In this document: piece after piece, positions 61,835 through 64,000 of the stretch
Layout: each line of letters starts with the position of its first letter
How positions within the stretch are numbered: the first letter of the stretch is position 1
DNA from: Stropharia rugosoannulata
Lineage: Eukaryota; Basidiomycota; Agaricomycetes; Agaricales; Strophariaceae
Length of the DNA stretch: 64,000 bases
Assembly (NCBI GenBank): GCA_028532985.1
Contig: JANCIK010000004.1
Coordinates: forward strand, 2,046,001-2,110,000
Direction of reading: 5' to 3'
Made by a program: the position numbers and the translations under genes
The notes under the pieces: model-generated
The model's database searches: none
What the model was told of the DNA's origin: nothing
The model's input: only the letters and a program-made list of their open reading frames with translations

Positions 61835-64000
61835 GAGGACCGGAGAGTCTTAGGGTCTTATCTTTCAATGTAGCGAAGAATTATTTGCTTATTGATGTAC
61901 TTCTAAATCTATGCCACACCAAGTATGATTTAATATTTATACAAGAACCTGCCTGGCAGACTGTAAGATCTGCTCCGTCGACGTCTAACCCAGACGGCGA
62001 TGATGTTACTGGCGCGCCTAGGAATCCTAATTGGATACCAATGGTACGCCCCCCTGACAGTGACGGCCCTCCTCGGGTCATGGCCTACATCGCTAGTCGA
62101 TTGTCCACACTGTGTCCCACGATGAGATCTGATTTGATCAATCATCGTGACTTGCTCCTTGTATCCCTGTTTCAAGAGGGCTCTACTTTTAATTTGCTCA
62201 ATGTCTATAACGATGAGCGTCACACCGCGGTTCGTCTTTTAGATGACCACAATTTTCCCGTTGACCTATGCTATATGGGCGGCGACTTCAACTGTCATTC
62301 TAAGGAGTGGGACCCAAACGTCCCTCACCATAGAAGCGCCGCTGACCGACTGCTTGACGTGGCAGCCACGTTTTCTCTGAGCTTGGGTTGTTTTCGCAAC
62401 CCTGGCCCTACATTCGTCTCGCGTAACGCTAGGCTCACCCCATCGGTCATCGACCAGATGTTTATCCCGTCCATTGACACCCTCACACACCTTGTGGAGA
62501 GAGTGGAGGACCTAAAACTGGCCTCTGATCACTGCCCTTTAGCGGTGACACTGCCTTTACGCCTCACCATTTCTGAGCCTCTCAGAAAGTCCATCAAACC
62601 AGGGTCGGAAGCCGAAGAGGCCTTCATCCTGGATATTATCGAATCGATTAGTGCGTTTGATAATGCCATTGACTCCCCGGCTCAGGTTGATGCGTGTGCT
62701 TCTGCCATCGCTGACGCCTTTTCTACTGCATGGAATAAACATGCTGTAGAAGCCTGCATTGTTCTGCACTCCAAACCCTGGTGGGATTGGGGGTGCCAAG
62801 ACGCTCTCGATTTGTATAAGTCCGACCATTCGGCTACAAATTGGAGGAAATTTCGCGCCAACACTCGACGCGCTAAACGTGTTTTCTTTGATGAACGCAT
62901 CAAAGAGATATCTGAATCCAAGAAGTGCCCATGGGATCTCATGAATTGGATCCAACAGCGCAAAAACCCCCTGTGCGAGTCCATCCTCTATGATGGCTCC
63001 CCTTGTCATGACCTCCCTGACCTCTGGGATGCCCTTCATAACACGTACAATGTGGCCTCAGACCGTGTTTGTGACGTTTCTATCCTCGAAGAAATGGACC
63101 AAGTCCCTATTAGGGAATGGACCAACTTCTCCCAGCTGGAACTCACTGAAGCTCTCGCCTCGTGTTCCAACAACTCATCCCCTGGGCCTGACCATGTTAC
63201 GTGGCGGCACCTCAAAAGGATCATACGCAACGACTCTTGTCGCAGCGTCATCCTTTCCTTGGCCAATGGGTGCATTCGTGCGTCCCACTGGCCGAAACAT
63301 TTTAAGGAATCGGTTTCTGTGGTTATACCTAAACCCAATAAACCCTCCTACACTACTCCCAAGGATTTCAGGCCTATCGTGCTTCTGAACACCCTTGGTA
63401 AACTTCTCGAAAAGCTTCTCGCTAATCGCTTCCAGTTTGACATGATCAAACTCGACCTTGTTCACCCGAACCAGGTTGGCGGTATCTGCCAACGTTCTAC
63501 TGAAGACGCCGGAGTCTATCTTACCCACCTCGTTCGCGCAGGCTGGGCTAGAGGACTCAAAACTAGCGTGGTGGCTTTTGACATTGCGCAGTTCTTTCCG
63601 TTGCTCAACCATGATTTTCTGTTGGCGACCCTTGCTAGGCTTGGATTTCCTCTCATTGTGACGAAATTTTTCGCCTCCTATCTTGTAGACAGAGTTACCT
63701 CGTACCTCTGGAACAACTATTCCTCTGGACCGAAACAGGCAGATGTTGGGTGCGGCCAAGGCTCCGCTCTCTCTCCTGTACTGTCCTCTATTTATATCGC
63801 TCCTATCATGAAGATATACGACCTCCGGGCGGTCAATGTAGACACTACCCTCCTTTCTTTTGTTGACGATGGTACCCTGGTGACCCAATCGGGCAACCTT
63901 GGCACTAACAACATAATTCTCAAGGCTGGCTATGCCTACCTTGTTGATCTCTTCACTGCTGCTGGACTCCGTATGGAACATAACAAGTCCGAGCTCTTTC
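61831..64000 (+). CDS. LINE ORF2, copy 3, open to the window end (partial)
   Basis: ATG at 61831 inside the ORF1 stop. The frame stays open for 2,170 bases with no stop: RVLSFNVAKNYLLIDVLL, FIQEPAWQT, AYIASRLSTLC (the CGA codon that is TGA in copy 1), GGDFNCHSKEWDP, SDHCPLAV, SSPGPDHVTWRHLK, FRPIVLLNTLGKLL, GCGQGSALSPVLSSIYIAP, FVDDGTLVT. Differences such as NQVGGICQRSTED for NQFGGIRQRSTED suggest mild decay. RNase H and the C-terminus lie outside the window. Confidence 0.88.
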   Translation, partial: MRGPESLRVLSFNVAKNYLLIDVLLNLCHTKYDLIFIQEPAWQTVRSAPSTSNPDGDDVTGAPRNPNWIPMVRPPDSDGPPRVMAYIASRLSTLCPTMRSDLINHRDLLLVSLFQEGSTFNLLNVYNDERHTAVRLLDDHNFPVDLCYMGGDFNCHSKEWDPNVPHHRSAADRLLDVAATFSLSLGCFRNPGPTFVSRNARLTPSVIDQMFIPSIDTLTHLVERVEDLKLASDHCPLAVTLPLRLTISEPLRKSIKPGSEAEEAFILDIIESISAFDNAIDSPAQVDACASAIADAFSTAWNKHAVEACIVLHSKPWWDWGCQDALDLYKSDHSATNWRKFRANTRRAKRVFFDERIKEISESKKCPWDLMNWIQQRKNPLCESILYDGSPCHDLPDLWDALHNTYNVASDRVCDVSILEEMDQVPIREWTNFSQLELTEALASCSNNSSPGPDHVTWRHLKRIIRNDSCRSVILSLANGCIRASHWPKHFKESVSVVIPKPNKPSYTTPKDFRPIVLLNTLGKLLEKLLANRFQFDMIKLDLVHPNQVGGICQRSTEDAGVYLTHLVRAGWARGLKTSVVAFDIAQFFPLLNHDFLLATLARLGFPLIVTKFFASYLVDRVTSYLWNNYSSGPKQADVGCGQGSALSPVLSSIYIAPIMKIYDLRAVNVDTTLLSFVDDGTLVTQSGNLGTNNIILKAGYAYLVDLFTAAGLRMEHNKSELF

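Larger units (their letters stand above)
61359..64000 (+). mobile_element. LINE copy 3, 5'-truncated, continues past the window
   Basis: Begins in the last quarter of ORF1 (FEVWDSQQGSRAKRL) joined abruptly to copia DNA, as expected for a 5'-truncated LINE insertion, and is colinear with copy 1 to the end of the window. Confidence 0.88.

Noticed and set aside
1..64000. CRISPR arrays, bacterial operons, ribosome-binding sites, rRNA
   Set aside because: Spliced genes, LINE and copia structures show a eukaryote; the tandem arrays are satellites or subterminal transposon repeats without spacer logic.

Overview
The window is eukaryotic and best fits an Agaricomycete (mushroom-forming basidiomycete). 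The evidence is short introns of about 47 to 57 nt with GT..AG ends, a Plavaka-family transposase, TET/JBP-like dioxygenase sequences, Tad1-like LINEs and Ty1/copia elements using a half-tRNA primer site. No ordinary intact cellular gene was found. The window is a graveyard of nested transposable elements lodged in decayed genes.

1 to 13.9 kb: a decayed minus-strand gene (about 5253 down to 1 and off the left edge) encodes an unknown N-terminal region, an acidic linker with repeated short motifs, and a TET/JBP-like 2-oxoglutarate dioxygenase domain. It is interrupted by a TIR element (569-1566), a 1.8 kb solo-LTR-like repeat (2695-4506) and one arm of a long-inverted-repeat element (5254-7152). 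A plus-strand remnant of an SNF2-type helicase follows (7.2-8.2 kb), then an unknown decayed gene split by a probable solo LTR, then repeats and a tRNA-headed SINE with a 12-bp target duplication (12703-13543).

13.9 to 27.7 kb: a single 13.8 kb DNA transposon bounded by CATCAGGAAAA terminal inverted repeats and inserted in another decayed gene. It carries a Plavaka transposase gene (21744-24861), a TET/JBP-like dioxygenase gene (17257-15623), at least three other genes of unknown role, and a tandem GC-rich satellite itself split by a second copy of the 1.9 kb solo-LTR-like repeat. Small elements with the same termini lie at 569-1566, 30150-31059, 31204-33608 and 33982-34891, and are presumably non-autonomous relatives moved by the same type of transposase.

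30.1 to 34.9 kb: a perfect-looking 1,007-bp inverted duplication (30150-31156 and 33885-34891) flanks a fragment of an unknown gene and a nested 2.4 kb TIR element.

34.9 to 64 kb: nested retrotransposons. A plus-strand copia element has its 3' LTR split by a full-length LINE (38405-44757). It abuts a minus-strand copia, which holds a complete gag-only copia (45839-47692). That copia shares an LTR (48725-48928) with a second minus-strand copia, which contains a second LINE (50531-59339), which in turn contains a 3.06 kb long-TIR element with captured copia fragments (51004-54058). A plus-strand copia fragment and a third LINE run off the right edge.

A recurrent signature is decay at CpG: premature stops are mostly TGA, and wherever an intact paralogue lies in the window the ancestral codon is CGA. 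This suggests cytosine methylation with deamination (or a RIP-like process) acting on the repeats, in a window that also holds two genes of a family linked to 5-methylcytosine oxidation.
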